Below, in pieces: positions 23,570 through 32,526 of a DNA stretch of 64,000 bases; position 1 is the first letter of the stretch, and each line of letters opens with the position of its first letter. The translations under genes and the position numbers were made by a program. Origin of the DNA: an uncultured Clostridia bacterium (GTDB lineage: Bacteria; Bacillota_A; Clostridia; TANB77; CAG-508). The notes below the pieces were generated by a model. The model was not told the origin of the DNA. It made no database searches and saw only the letters and a list, made by a program, of their open reading frames with translations. The DNA is taken from assembly GCA_947594095.1 (NCBI GenBank), contig CANQEA010000001.1, positions 124,001 to 188,000 of the forward strand, given 5' to 3'.

Positions 23570-24959
23570 AAACATACCAAGGCTAATATCTATAATAAGT
23601 GAGCAGGAACTATTTGATTACTGGATAAAAGAAAAGCACACCCCAAAAGAAACCCAAGAGCATTTTAATATAAGCAGTTGGGAGTTTAATCTATTATCTA
23701 ACTATTATAACATAAAACAAAGAGGAAATTCTCTTAATAATTATATAAGATTAGTATCTAGAGAAAATTTATATAATTACTATTTTGAAGAAAATCACTC
23801 CGCAACAGATACCATGAAGTATTTTAATATAAATGAGCACACCCTTGAACAACTATGTAGATATTATGGCTTACCAAATAAACAATCCTACAATAAAGAT
23901 AAAATTTTAAAAGATTTAGATGAATTAGAAGTAGTTGATTACTATAAAAACCACTCCTATTATAACACTATAGATTATTTTAATTTACGTACATGTTCGC
24001 ATGTACTAGATACAATTATTACAAAATATGGCGCCCATAAAAAAGATATTAAAAAGAAAAAATTTGAATCTTTTGATGAAATTATTGCCAGAGTATCTAA
24101 AGAAGAATTTTACCAATATTATATTGTAGAGAATCATAGTTATGGTGAAACTATAAAACATTTTAATCTAGGTAATCTTGATAAGGTGCGTAATTATTAT
24201 GGACTACATAAAAGACAATTTACTAAACATAATTTTATAAAAATTGAACAATTTAAAAAATTATATACTAAAGAAGAATTTATAAATTATTACATAATCC
24301 AAAACCATAGATTATTTGAAACTGCTGAACATTTTAATATATCTCAAGATACTTGTAAATTATTAATAAGAGAATATGATGTAAGTAAGAAAAAGAAAGA
24401 ATATTCCCATCTTTCTATGGTAAATTATAAACAAACTTGTCTTAACAAATACGGGGTTGAAAATTCGCTACAACTTAGAAAGTGTAGAGATAATAATGAG
24501 CCATACCAAAGCGAACCCAATAAAAAATTTCAAAAATTATTGGAAGTTAAAGGATTGACAAAGGATGAAACCTTTATTTCAGAGTTTGCATTAGAGGACA
24601 AAAGATATGATTTTAAAATAGATAATTATTTAGTAGAAGTTAATCCTTGGGCTACGCATAATATTACTTGGAAAAAATACTGTTTATCAAATAAAAATAG
24701 CTGGTCTAATTATATGTATAAAGAATACCATAGAGAAAAATCTTTGTTAGCCCAAAAACATGGTTACAAATGCATATGTATATGGGATTGGAGTGATAAA
24801 GAAAAAATAATAGAAAATATACTAAACAATACATTAAATATTAAAGATACTGGAGAAATAAAATTACACCTATTTAATTATAAAACAAAAGAAATAGTAT
24901 CAACTACTGGCCCATATGTTGTAGAAATTTGGGATGATGGGTTTGAATTAGAGGTATAA
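23547..24959 (+). CDS. Hef/Vsr-like homing endonuclease with helical DNA-binding repeats
   Basis: Residues 15-270 contain at least five repeats of about 40 aa built on a pattern Y-Y-x3-NHS-x2-ET-x2-HFN-I-x(8)-YG, likely modular DNA-binding helix-turn-helix units. KQTCLNKYGVENSLQ (about 295-309) is the conserved linker of phage DUF723/Hef-like endonucleases. The C-terminal nuclease domain (about 340-430) has E-F-x-L-E-D-x-R-Y-D-F-K followed by LVEVNPWATHN and a KHGYKCICIWDW end, as in Vsr/PD-(D/E)XK homing enzymes. It is carried in a cassette with an RHH gene, inserted in a flavoprotein gene. Confidence 0.8.
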   Translation: MANLKNNKNIPRLISIISEQELFDYWIKEKHTPKETQEHFNISSWEFNLLSNYYNIKQRGNSLNNYIRLVSRENLYNYYFEENHSATDTMKYFNINEHTLEQLCRYYGLPNKQSYNKDKILKDLDELEVVDYYKNHSYYNTIDYFNLRTCSHVLDTIITKYGAHKKDIKKKKFESFDEIIARVSKEEFYQYYIVENHSYGETIKHFNLGNLDKVRNYYGLHKRQFTKHNFIKIEQFKKLYTKEEFINYYIIQNHRLFETAEHFNISQDTCKLLIREYDVSKKKKEYSHLSMVNYKQTCLNKYGVENSLQLRKCRDNNEPYQSEPNKKFQKLLEVKGLTKDETFISEFALEDKRYDFKIDNYLVEVNPWATHNITWKKYCLSNKNSWSNYMYKEYHREKSLLAQKHGYKCICIWDWSDKEKIIENILNNTLNIKDTGEIKLHLFNYKTKEIVSTTGPYVVEIWDDGFELEV

Positions 24960-24960
24960 T

Positions 24961-26349
24961 ATGAATAATATAATAATTGTTGGTGGTGGAAATGCTGCAC
25001 TATTCTGTGCTTATGAACTAATTGAAAAGGGATTTAAGGGACAAGTTTCTATATTTGAAGAAGGAAAAGATTTAAAATATAGAGATTGCCCAAAATCTAA
25101 AGCTGGCAAATGTATTCATTGTAATATATGTAATATCACAGCTGGAGTAGCAGGTTGTGGCCCCAAAACAGATGCCAAGGTCTCATTATCTACAGCAGTG
25201 GGTGGGTGTCTTCCCGAAATTTTAGGTGAAGAAAAAACTCAATCACTCATTGATTATATGGACTCTATATTACTTAGGTTTGGAGCAGATCCTAAAGTTG
25301 AGGGCCTTGGAGATAATGAAGAAATAAGAGATATTAAGAGAAAATCAATTGCTGCGGGTCTTAAATTAGTAGATGATCCTATTAGGCATTTAGGTACAGA
25401 AAAATCTACAGAACTATATCAACGTCTTGAAGAATATTTAATATCAAAAAATATTAATATTATACCCAACTCTAAAGTAACTGATCTAATTATTAAAAAT
25501 AGCAAATGTTCTGGAATAATTGTAAATGGTTCTACAACTTATGTTGCTGATAAGATAGTTGTAGCTGTAGGTAGAAGAGGCGCTTCATGGTTGGAAAACC
25601 AATGTAGATTACACAACATAAAGAAATTGCCAGGTACTATGGATATTGGTGTTCGTGTAGAGTGCAGAAATGAAATTATGGAAAAAATTAACAAATATTT
25701 TTACGAGGGAAAATTTATTGGTTATCCAGCCCCTTTTAGAGACAAAGTAAGAACATTTTGTCAAAATCCAGGGGGTTTTGTAGCGCAAGAGAACTACGAG
25801 GGAAGCCTTGCTCTAGTTAATGGGCATTCTTATAAGGAATTAAAATCAAAAAATACCAACCTCTCAATTTTGGTAAGCCATAGTTTTACTACACCTTTCG
25901 ATCAACCTCTTCTTTACGCCCAGAAAATAGGTGAATTGACCAACATGCTGGCAAATGGAAGCATATTAGTTCAAAGATATGGTGATATCATATCTGGTAA
26001 GAGAACTTGGCAAAATGAGCTGGATAAATCCAATATTAAGCCCACATTAATAGATGCTGTAGCAGGCGATATTACAGCAGCAATGCCCTACAGAACAATG
26101 ACCGATATTGTAAATTTCATTCAAATGTTGGATAAAGTAGTTCCTGGGTTTGCTGCATATGAAACTCTCCTTTATAGTCCTGAGATAAAATTCTATTCAA
26201 ATAGAGTAGTAATGGATGAACACCTAAATACAAGTATTCAAAATCTTTATTGTATAGGGGATGGCGCAGGAGTTACAAGAGGAATAGCTCAATCTGCAGC
26301 TAATGGAATTCAATGCGCTAGAGAAATCATAGATGAGGTAGAACAATGA
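24961..26349 (+). CDS. FAD-dependent oxidoreductase, COG2509-like (copy A)
   Basis: The N-terminal Rossmann motif VGGGNAALFCAYEL (about 6-19) binds FAD. A Cys-rich segment (CPKSKAGKCIHCNIC) follows at about 43-57 and could hold a cluster or disulfide. GCGPKTDAKVSLSTAVGG (about 67-84) and the C-terminal LYCIGDGAGVTRGIAQSAA (about 425-443) match uncharacterised FAD dehydrogenases of the COG2509/geranylgeranyl-reductase-like group. Substrate unknown. The gene starts 1 nt after the endonuclease stop, so its present 5' end adjoins the inserted cassette. A broken relative lies at 23175 and a paralogue at 27350. Confidence 0.8.
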   Translation: MNNIIIVGGGNAALFCAYELIEKGFKGQVSIFEEGKDLKYRDCPKSKAGKCIHCNICNITAGVAGCGPKTDAKVSLSTAVGGCLPEILGEEKTQSLIDYMDSILLRFGADPKVEGLGDNEEIRDIKRKSIAAGLKLVDDPIRHLGTEKSTELYQRLEEYLISKNINIIPNSKVTDLIIKNSKCSGIIVNGSTTYVADKIVVAVGRRGASWLENQCRLHNIKKLPGTMDIGVRVECRNEIMEKINKYFYEGKFIGYPAPFRDKVRTFCQNPGGFVAQENYEGSLALVNGHSYKELKSKNTNLSILVSHSFTTPFDQPLLYAQKIGELTNMLANGSILVQRYGDIISGKRTWQNELDKSNIKPTLIDAVAGDITAAMPYRTMTDIVNFIQMLDKVVPGFAAYETLLYSPEIKFYSNRVVMDEHLNTSIQNLYCIGDGAGVTRGIAQSAANGIQCAREIIDEVEQ

Positions 26350-26786
26350 ATAAAAAATGTTACGGGTTAGATATCCCCATCAAAGGTAAACCCCACTATA
26401 TATATGAAAATCCCTATAGGTACATTGAAAAGTTGGGGTATAAGCCTGTTAATGATTATTTTGGTTTTCAAAGCTCTGATGAAGATGAAGGGATTGCTCT
26501 AAGAAATCCTTTATTTATTTTTGGAATGGATGATATAGACTATAATATGATGTTTTATAGTCCCAGTGGAGAGCGTTGGTGGAATTCAAAAATTACAATC
26601 AAAAATAAGCTAGCAAGCGCTTTTTGTAACGCTTATTTTTCTGAGCTTCCCCCTTATGCAGAAGAATTTGAAAAAGAATGTGTAGAAGTGGGCTTAATTC
26701 TCTTGCCTAAAAAAGATAGATTTTTCACCAACGAAGACAAAGCGCAATTAAATAAGTGTTTAAAAGACCTAGATTGGTTTATATAG
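26346..26786 (+). CDS. Hypothetical protein X1, 146 aa (paralogue of 29198 gene)
   Basis: It begins MNKKCYGLDIPIKGKP and continues YENPYRYIEKLGY, closely matching the gene at 29198. Both end in LKDLDWF / IKDMKWF. Function unknown. It overlaps flavoprotein A by 4 nt, so it belongs to the duplicated flavoprotein-X-Y cassette. Confidence 0.75.
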   Translation: MNKKCYGLDIPIKGKPHYIYENPYRYIEKLGYKPVNDYFGFQSSDEDEGIALRNPLFIFGMDDIDYNMMFYSPSGERWWNSKITIKNKLASAFCNAYFSELPPYAEEFEKECVEVGLILLPKKDRFFTNEDKAQLNKCLKDLDWFI

Positions 26787-26796
26787 GAGATACTAA

Positions 26797-27345
26797 ATGA
26801 TAGATAGTAAAATATGGGAGGAATTAAAAAGATTAGATGAACTTGCAACATTTTCACCAGATAATCTTGAGGATCATAGAAAGCATGAACCAGAATATGG
26901 TCTTGAGAATGATGAACAATATCAGGAGTTTACTGATATTCTAACAAAATATCCTGTAGTTCCTATTGGGAAAGGAGATATCATGGATGTTCAAGGGTAT
27001 ATAGCTCAAAGTGGAGCTAGAGTTAAATTTGTCCAGATTAAAAATGATATTTATGCTCTAGCTGCATATAAAGGAAATGTAAAAGGCCAAACAGCCCTTA
27101 CTAACTACCCGAAAAAACTTAGCAACATCTTAAAAGATGCAGACCCTTACGCTTTTTATAGGCAAAATGAAAAAGAAGATGATTATAGGTACAGAAGTGA
27201 TTTGAATGGCAGATTCGAGGGCCTTAAATTTTTTGATGTTCATCCGGAATATCATAGAGGTACTCCAGAAGAAAAAATAAGAGAGATCAGAAGAAGACTA
27301 TACAAAAGAGAAAAACTTGGCAGATTTAACACTGATAAGGAGTAA
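26797..27345 (+). CDS. Hypothetical protein Y1, 182 aa (paralogue of 29614 gene)
   Basis: Shares with the 29614 protein the start MID(S/K)(K/E)IW, the segment ILKDADPY and the C-terminal block from EGLKFF to YKREKL, including HPEYH(R/S)GT. Function unknown. Second small gene of the duplicated cassette. Confidence 0.75.
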   Translation: MIDSKIWEELKRLDELATFSPDNLEDHRKHEPEYGLENDEQYQEFTDILTKYPVVPIGKGDIMDVQGYIAQSGARVKFVQIKNDIYALAAYKGNVKGQTALTNYPKKLSNILKDADPYAFYRQNEKEDDYRYRSDLNGRFEGLKFFDVHPEYHRGTPEEKIREIRRRLYKREKLGRFNTDKE

Positions 27346-27349
27346 CCAT

Positions 27350-28657
27350 ATGGAACATATTACATTTATAGGTGCTGGTCCTGCTACTATAGGCGCTGTA
27401 TTAAAATTGATAGATAATAACTATAATGGTGAAATTTTAATTTTTGAAAAGGGAAAATCCTTAGATAATAGATTATCTTCAGAAGTTGTAGAGGGGTTTG
27501 CAGGAGCAGGATGTTTTTCAGATTGTAAATTATCTAGTGCTTTAAGTGTAGGTGGAATTATCCCCAACTTAACTCAGGAAGGTTTAGAAAAATATGAACA
27601 AGAGATTCTGGATTATTTTAATAAATTTTCGCCAGATAAGTTAGAATGGTCCCATACATCTTCTTTTGATACTCATACAACAAATTTAACCTTTGATACT
27701 CATAAAACATTGCATGTGGGTTCAGATAGGGGAAGAAAAATCTTTTACAACATGGAAAAATTTATTACATCTCAGCCTAACATTAAAGTTTTATTTGAAA
27801 CAGAAATTGATGATGTTGTAAATACAAATAGTTTGCAAGGATATGAACATCCCTTTATTGTTTATTATCATAACAAAGAAAAAAATTGGTGCGTTGAAAC
27901 AGATAAAGTAATTATAGCAACAGGACAAAAAAATACACTGCCTGGTAAATTAATTAAAAAGTTTAAGCTATCTACAACTCCCAGAGCTTTGCAATTGGGC
28001 GTAAGAGTTGTAGATGAGATGAACCCACAATATGAAGAGATAATTAAAGCAAATTATGATTTCAAATTTGTAAAAGAATATAAATATAAAAACAACGTAA
28101 AAGTTAAAGTAAGAACATTCTGTTGTAATTCAGGTAATGCCCATGTATGTGCTGAAAAAGCTTCAGAAGGATTTATTTGCTTTAATGGGCATGCCTATAA
28201 AATGCCAGATCCTAACAACCATAGTGTTAATTATGGAATTATGTGTGAAGTATCAGGACTGAAAAAATACAACTCAAAAGAAAAACAAATTGAATTGATG
28301 AAAGATATTAATAATAAAGAAAGTTGGGTTACAGATAATTTTGATAGTAATAATAACGTAAGGCCCGTTAGAGCATTGTTAAGTGGTTTTAAGCATCTTA
28401 GAGATTGTTACCCCAAAGTGGTAATAGATTCCTTAACAGATTTTGTATGGGAATTAAATAAACTTGTAGATTTAAGCAAAGCAAATTATTTATACCCTGA
28501 AGTAAAATTAAATGAAGGGAAGACAATCCAAACAACAAACTGGGAATCATCTCTTAAAGGATTATATTTTATAGGTGATTGCAGTTGTACTAGAGGTATT
28601 GTTAAATCATTTTTATCTGGATTACAAGCTGCTGAGGAATTGATAAATGCCAATTAA
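27350..28657 (+). CDS. FAD-dependent oxidoreductase, COG2509-like (copy B)
   Basis: FIGAGPATIGAVLKL (about 5-19) is the FAD-binding motif; GFAGAGCFSDCKLSSALSVGG (about 46-66) and LYFIGDCSCTRGIVKSF near the C-terminus correspond to the same motifs in copy A. The Cys-rich insert of copy A is missing. ATG 27350 was chosen because AAGGAG lies 6 nt before it; an upstream in-frame extension to 27317 overlaps the previous gene. A paralogue of the 24961 protein, diverged enough that the two may act on different substrates or as partners. Confidence 0.8.
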   Translation: MEHITFIGAGPATIGAVLKLIDNNYNGEILIFEKGKSLDNRLSSEVVEGFAGAGCFSDCKLSSALSVGGIIPNLTQEGLEKYEQEILDYFNKFSPDKLEWSHTSSFDTHTTNLTFDTHKTLHVGSDRGRKIFYNMEKFITSQPNIKVLFETEIDDVVNTNSLQGYEHPFIVYYHNKEKNWCVETDKVIIATGQKNTLPGKLIKKFKLSTTPRALQLGVRVVDEMNPQYEEIIKANYDFKFVKEYKYKNNVKVKVRTFCCNSGNAHVCAEKASEGFICFNGHAYKMPDPNNHSVNYGIMCEVSGLKKYNSKEKQIELMKDINNKESWVTDNFDSNNNVRPVRALLSGFKHLRDCYPKVVIDSLTDFVWELNKLVDLSKANYLYPEVKLNEGKTIQTTNWESSLKGLYFIGDCSCTRGIVKSFLSGLQAAEELINAN

Positions 28658-29150
28658 TTTAGGAAAAACATTTGAGCAAAAATTTAAGGAAGATTATTTG
28701 AAATCATTTCCAAATGCTTTATGTATGAGACTTTACGATAATATGTCTGGTTATTACCACATATCAAACTATGCTGATTTTATTTGCTATGATAGTGAAA
28801 GAATGTACATGTTAGATTGTAAAGCACATGAAGGTAGTTCATTTCCATTTCAGGCATTTTCCCAATTTGATGGTCTAATATCATTAGAATATATCCCAAA
28901 CCTTATTACAGGCATTATTTTGTGGTTATATGATAAAAATAAAGTATTTTTTGTACCCACAATATCTATAGATAAAATGAAAAAAGATGGAATAAAATCA
29001 TTTAACCCAGATAAAGTACCCAAATATAAATATTATTACTTAAATATTCCATCGGTAAAATTAAAAACTTATATGAATAGTGATTATAGCGTATTAAAAG
29101 ACGCACCGGGGAATGAAGAGTTGAGAAATTGGGGTAATGAGAAGAAGTAG
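28647..29150 (+). CDS. RecU-like PD-(D/E)XK Holliday junction resolvase
   Basis: NLGKTFEQKFKEDYLKS at the start, YADFICYDSERMYMLDCKAHEG in the centre (Asp...Asp-x-Lys of the PD-(D/E)XK core, about 43-63) and a following SFPFQAFSQFDGL match RecU-type resolvases. It would resolve branched DNA during recombination-dependent replication with the phage RecA and SbcCD. It overlaps flavoprotein B by 11 nt; the TTGATT promoter starts directly after its stop. Confidence 0.75.
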   Translation: MPINLGKTFEQKFKEDYLKSFPNALCMRLYDNMSGYYHISNYADFICYDSERMYMLDCKAHEGSSFPFQAFSQFDGLISLEYIPNLITGIILWLYDKNKVFFVPTISIDKMKKDGIKSFNPDKVPKYKYYYLNIPSVKLKTYMNSDYSVLKDAPGNEELRNWGNEKK

Positions 29151-29179
29151 TTGATTCTTTTGTTAAGTTGTTTTATAAT
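29151..29179 (+). promoter_or_regulatory. Promoter TTGATT-17-TATAAT
   Basis: TTGATT 29151-29156 and TATAAT 29174-29179, spacer 17 nt; the preceding TAG is the stop of the resolvase gene. It drives the X2-Y2 unit. Confidence 0.85.
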
Positions 29180-29197
29180 GAATATGAGGTGTGAACT

Positions 29198-29617
29198 ATG
29201 AGAGAGTGTTACGGTCTAGATATTCCTGTAGAAGGAAAACCTAAATGGGTCCATGAAAACCCCTATAACTATGTTGAAAAACTGGGCTATTCATTAGTCG
29301 ATGATTTTTTTCATTATAAGAATTATTGGAGAGAAGAAGATAAGACAACCCCAATAATTGAACATTTTATAGATGATAATTTTTACATGATGTTTTATGA
29401 ACCCAAAGAACAGCCCCAAGATTTCAATAAAATAGGTAGTGGGTTTCTTAATGCAATGTTTTATGGGTATTCGCAATACTGTGACGAAAGAGAAAAATTA
29501 TATAAAAATATCATTGTAATAAACCACCCTGTAACTGTACCTTTTAACAAAAATCAAATAGCAATGTTAAAACAATTAATAAAAGATATGAAATGGTTTT
29601 ATGGAGATATGAAATGA
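29198..29617 (+). CDS. Hypothetical protein X2, 139 aa (paralogue of 26346 gene)
   Basis: MRECYGLDIPVEGKP and HENPYNYVEKLGY mirror X1. The middle has diverged, while the Met-Met-Phe-Tyr strand (YMMFYEP) is kept. Function unknown. ATGA overlap with Y2. Confidence 0.75.
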   Translation: MRECYGLDIPVEGKPKWVHENPYNYVEKLGYSLVDDFFHYKNYWREEDKTTPIIEHFIDDNFYMMFYEPKEQPQDFNKIGSGFLNAMFYGYSQYCDEREKLYKNIIVINHPVTVPFNKNQIAMLKQLIKDMKWFYGDMK

Positions 29618-30183
29618 TAGATAAAGAAATCTGGGATAAATTAAATAAATTAGATGAAGATGCATATTTTGATAGGATTAAAGGGGATCATCAAGGACCA
29701 AACTTGACAGCCCATGAATTTCATAAGGCAGAGTTTGGGCTAGAAAATAAAGGTGACTATAATGAAATTGCACATACAATAACAAGTCAAGAAGCTTTAC
29801 CCATAGGTACAAATATGGACTGGGGTGTAGTCGGTTACATAAATCAAGACGGCAGAAATGTTAAGTTTACTCGTCTTGATGATAATAAATATATGATTGG
29901 GGTGTATGTAGGATCTCCAGTAACTGGAGCAACTATTACATTTTACACTAAAAACCTGCAGGATATTCTTAAAGATGCTGATCCCTACAGTATGTACCCT
30001 TTAACTAATAAAGAGGGAGACTATAGATATAAATACGATCTGGATAAAAAGTTTGAAGGCCTCAAATTCTTTAATAATCATCCTGAATACCATAGTGGTA
30101 CTTCGGAAGAAAGAATAAGAGAAATCAGACAAAAACTTTATAAAAGAGAAAAACTTGATACTTTCAATACAGATAGGGAGTAA
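29614..30183 (+). CDS. Hypothetical protein Y2, 189 aa (paralogue of 26797 gene)
   Basis: The start at ATG 29614 overlaps the X2 stop; this mirrors the Y1 start. The C-terminal block (EGLKFFNNHPEYHSGT, then YKREKL) is highly similar to Y1. Function unknown. The duplicate unit lacks its own adjacent flavoprotein but follows copy B after one gene. Confidence 0.75.
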   Translation: MIDKEIWDKLNKLDEDAYFDRIKGDHQGPNLTAHEFHKAEFGLENKGDYNEIAHTITSQEALPIGTNMDWGVVGYINQDGRNVKFTRLDDNKYMIGVYVGSPVTGATITFYTKNLQDILKDADPYSMYPLTNKEGDYRYKYDLDKKFEGLKFFNNHPEYHSGTSEERIREIRQKLYKREKLDTFNTDRE

Positions 30184-30188
30184 GAAAC

Positions 30189-30431
30189 ATGAGAAGAATT
30201 TGTAGTTGTTGTGGTAAAAAGCAGGATAAAAATTATGATCCTTACTACCGGGTTGAAGATGAAATGCTGTGTGAGGGATGTTTGTTAAAAAGATATCCAA
30301 TTAAAGAAGTGACATACTACTATAGTACTTATGATGAAGATTATTATTCTTCTATTTCAGAGGCTCTAGAATGGGTAGCTGATGAATCTTACGTAGCTGC
30401 GGATGAAGAGGAAGACGATGAAGAAGAGTGA
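30189..30431 (+). CDS. Small zinc-finger-like protein, 80 aa
   Basis: Two Cys pairs (CSCC about 5-8, CEGC about 28-31) form a probable zinc site, followed by a Tyr-rich segment and an acidic tail (EEEDDEEE). Function unknown. Confidence 0.7.
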   Translation: MRRICSCCGKKQDKNYDPYYRVEDEMLCEGCLLKRYPIKEVTYYYSTYDEDYYSSISEALEWVADESYVAADEEEDDEEE

Positions 30432-30660
30432 GATAGTTTATTTTATAATACTTTCCTTAATTTTTACTCTAAGCATTATTGGGTGGATTTGTAGTATAGT
30501 GTTCTTTACTTCGGGTAAAGATTTAGCAGGTGCTATCTCTACAACAATTGCAGCAATATCAACCATAGGGATACTTGTAACAAATCATATTTATATTCCA
30601 AAACAACTAAAAAAGGAGATGGAAAAGAGAAATGAAGTTAGTACTTACGACAAGGAATGA
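30418..30660 (+). CDS. Small membrane protein, two TM segments, 80 aa
   Basis: ATG 30418 within the end of the previous gene is the likely start. Two hydrophobic helices (about 7-29 and 37-58) and a charged C-terminal tail (KQLKKEMEKRNE). Function unknown. Confidence 0.65.
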   Translation: MKKSEIVYFIILSLIFTLSIIGWICSIVFFTSGKDLAGAISTTIAAISTIGILVTNHIYIPKQLKKEMEKRNEVSTYDKE

Positions 30661-30835
30661 GATTGATGAGGCAGGAATTGAGGCATTAAAAGAAGAGCTT
30701 GGAGTATCCTTAACAGAAGCATTAAAGGGAGCTATTCAGGATAAATTCCAGCAACTGTATGATCAATTAGTTAAAACAAACCCAGAAGCGTATAAGCATT
30801 CCAACCTAACTTGGGAGGTCCATTATGAATATTAA
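30632..30835 (+). CDS. Hypothetical protein, 67 aa
   Basis: Small helical protein overlapping both neighbours (29 nt and 11 nt). AAGGAGATGG lies upstream. Function unknown. Confidence 0.6.
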   Translation: MKLVLTTRNEIDEAGIEALKEELGVSLTEALKGAIQDKFQQLYDQLVKTNPEAYKHSNLTWEVHYEY

Positions 30836-31280
30836 TAGTCTTAAATTTCATGCCTGGCTAAAGAGAGAAAAGAAAATGGTTGATGTAAAATCAATTCATT
30901 TTGGTACTAAAAAGATCATGTACGGTTACAGTGATGGTCCTCAGAATTATGGTTCCAGAAGCTGCAAGTTTGAAGACTGTATACTACTTCAACTTTATCC
31001 AGAACAAGATGGTGTAGGAAATGAAGTATTTGAAGGGGATATTCTTTATAAACACATTGATTTTGGATACCTTTGCCCTGGTTGGTCTGAAGATGTTTAT
31101 GTAGTTGTAGCTATGAATAGCGAAGTTAAGATGTATGTTAATCGTAGTAATAATAAAGATGCAGTGTATACGGGGACTATGAAAGAAATTGATGCTTCCA
31201 GTTATATGGTTATAGGAAATATTTTTGAAGATAAAGATATGCTTACTAAAGCAGGCTTTGAGGTACAGGAAATATGTTAA
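30825..31280 (+). CDS. YopX-family protein
   Basis: FHAWLKREKKM at the start, the central LLQLYPEQDGVGNEVFEGDIL and the C-terminal YMVIGNIFED are the three conserved parts of YopX proteins, common in Firmicute phages. Function unknown. Two more divergent YopX-like proteins are at 37687 and 62080. Confidence 0.85.
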   Translation: MNINSLKFHAWLKREKKMVDVKSIHFGTKKIMYGYSDGPQNYGSRSCKFEDCILLQLYPEQDGVGNEVFEGDILYKHIDFGYLCPGWSEDVYVVVAMNSEVKMYVNRSNNKDAVYTGTMKEIDASSYMVIGNIFEDKDMLTKAGFEVQEIC

Positions 31281-31951
31281 AGGTAAGTACAGCATATATG
31301 ATGGATAGAAAAGAAAACTTAATTGAACTTCCTGACCATCATCCTTATTTAATAAACGTTAAGGATCATCACTCTATTTTGGAACAAATGGAAAGAGTGA
31401 TTAAATTTAATTTAGAAGACCTTCTTTGGTATTATGATAATACTAAAAATATTGATAGTAAGGAATTGGTAAAAACAATTCTTGCTTACCTATGGTTTGA
31501 TAAAAGATATAAAAATGATTATGTAGATCGAGACGGTAACTACATAGTTAGAGTTATCAATAACTATTTTGACGATTCTGTTTATGATGTTGATCTTACA
31601 AAAGAAATTAATGTTGAAGATTTGTGGAAAGAGCTTAGTGATAACTTAAATGAAGAGTTTACTAGGACTAGAACTTCCCATAAAAATATGCCAGCAGATA
31701 ATAATAGGGATATCTATTTTAGGATTAGTTCAAAATATACAAACTGGTTTGATTCGATCTGGAAAGTGGTGTATAATAATAGGGAATGGATTGAATCTGT
31801 AACTGTCGTTACAGATTTGCAAAGTAGAGGAGAAGAAAAATTTTACGTTTTAGGTGGGCAAAAGACAGACCATATGAGCGTAGAAGATTTTATCAATCTT
31901 AAAGGTAACCCTATTGTAGAAAAACTTCAACAAAAATATCATATATACTAA
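31274..31951 (+). CDS. Hypothetical protein, 225 aa
   Basis: Soluble, acidic protein with a helical N-terminus and a C-terminal ending in QQKYHIY. No recognised domain. It overlaps the YopX gene by 7 nt. Confidence 0.7.
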   Translation: MLKVSTAYMMDRKENLIELPDHHPYLINVKDHHSILEQMERVIKFNLEDLLWYYDNTKNIDSKELVKTILAYLWFDKRYKNDYVDRDGNYIVRVINNYFDDSVYDVDLTKEINVEDLWKELSDNLNEEFTRTRTSHKNMPADNNRDIYFRISSKYTNWFDSIWKVVYNNREWIESVTVVTDLQSRGEEKFYVLGGQKTDHMSVEDFINLKGNPIVEKLQQKYHIY

Positions 31952-31962
31952 GAGGTGAATAA

Positions 31963-32526
31963 ATGCAATTAGATAATGCAGTATTAAATGAAAAAATTAC
32001 AAATATAGATGAAAGCGTAAATGAATTTAATGAAATTACAGAGCGTGTAATTAAAGAGCAAAGTGCAGATTTGGATGATCTCATGCAAGCAATTCATTAT
32101 GCAGTTACGCAAGAAAATGCCATTTCTACAGATGCAGTAGAAAGATATTATGCTGAACTTTCATCATTAGTTTATTTCATGTCTGAAAGAATTGAAAAGC
32201 TAAATGTATTTAAAGATGTAAGTAAAGCAACTGCAAAGGAAGCTTATAATAAAGCATATATCAGATTTTGTGCAGAAAAAGATGAAAAGGGCAAATCAAT
32301 TAGAACAGTAAATGAAAATACTGCATTAGCAGAGACTGATTCTCAGTATGAAGTTGTAATGCAAAGTATCTATGGTAATGCATATGATGCGGTTAAATTA
32401 AAACTAGATCTTGCACTTGAGATGTTGAGTACACTTAAACATATTCTCAAGAGACGTATGAATGAAGAATATATGGATTATCAAATGGCAAATATGAAGA
32501 TGAATGTAGTAGGAGATGAAGCTTAA
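31963..32526 (+). CDS. Hypothetical helical protein upstream of recA, 187 aa
   Basis: Almost entirely helical and acidic (IDESVNEFNEITERVIKEQ). Its stop overlaps the recA start (TAATG), so the two are made together. A recombination accessory role is possible by position only. Confidence 0.7.
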   Translation: MQLDNAVLNEKITNIDESVNEFNEITERVIKEQSADLDDLMQAIHYAVTQENAISTDAVERYYAELSSLVYFMSERIEKLNVFKDVSKATAKEAYNKAYIRFCAEKDEKGKSIRTVNENTALAETDSQYEVVMQSIYGNAYDAVKLKLDLALEMLSTLKHILKRRMNEEYMDYQMANMKMNVVGDEA

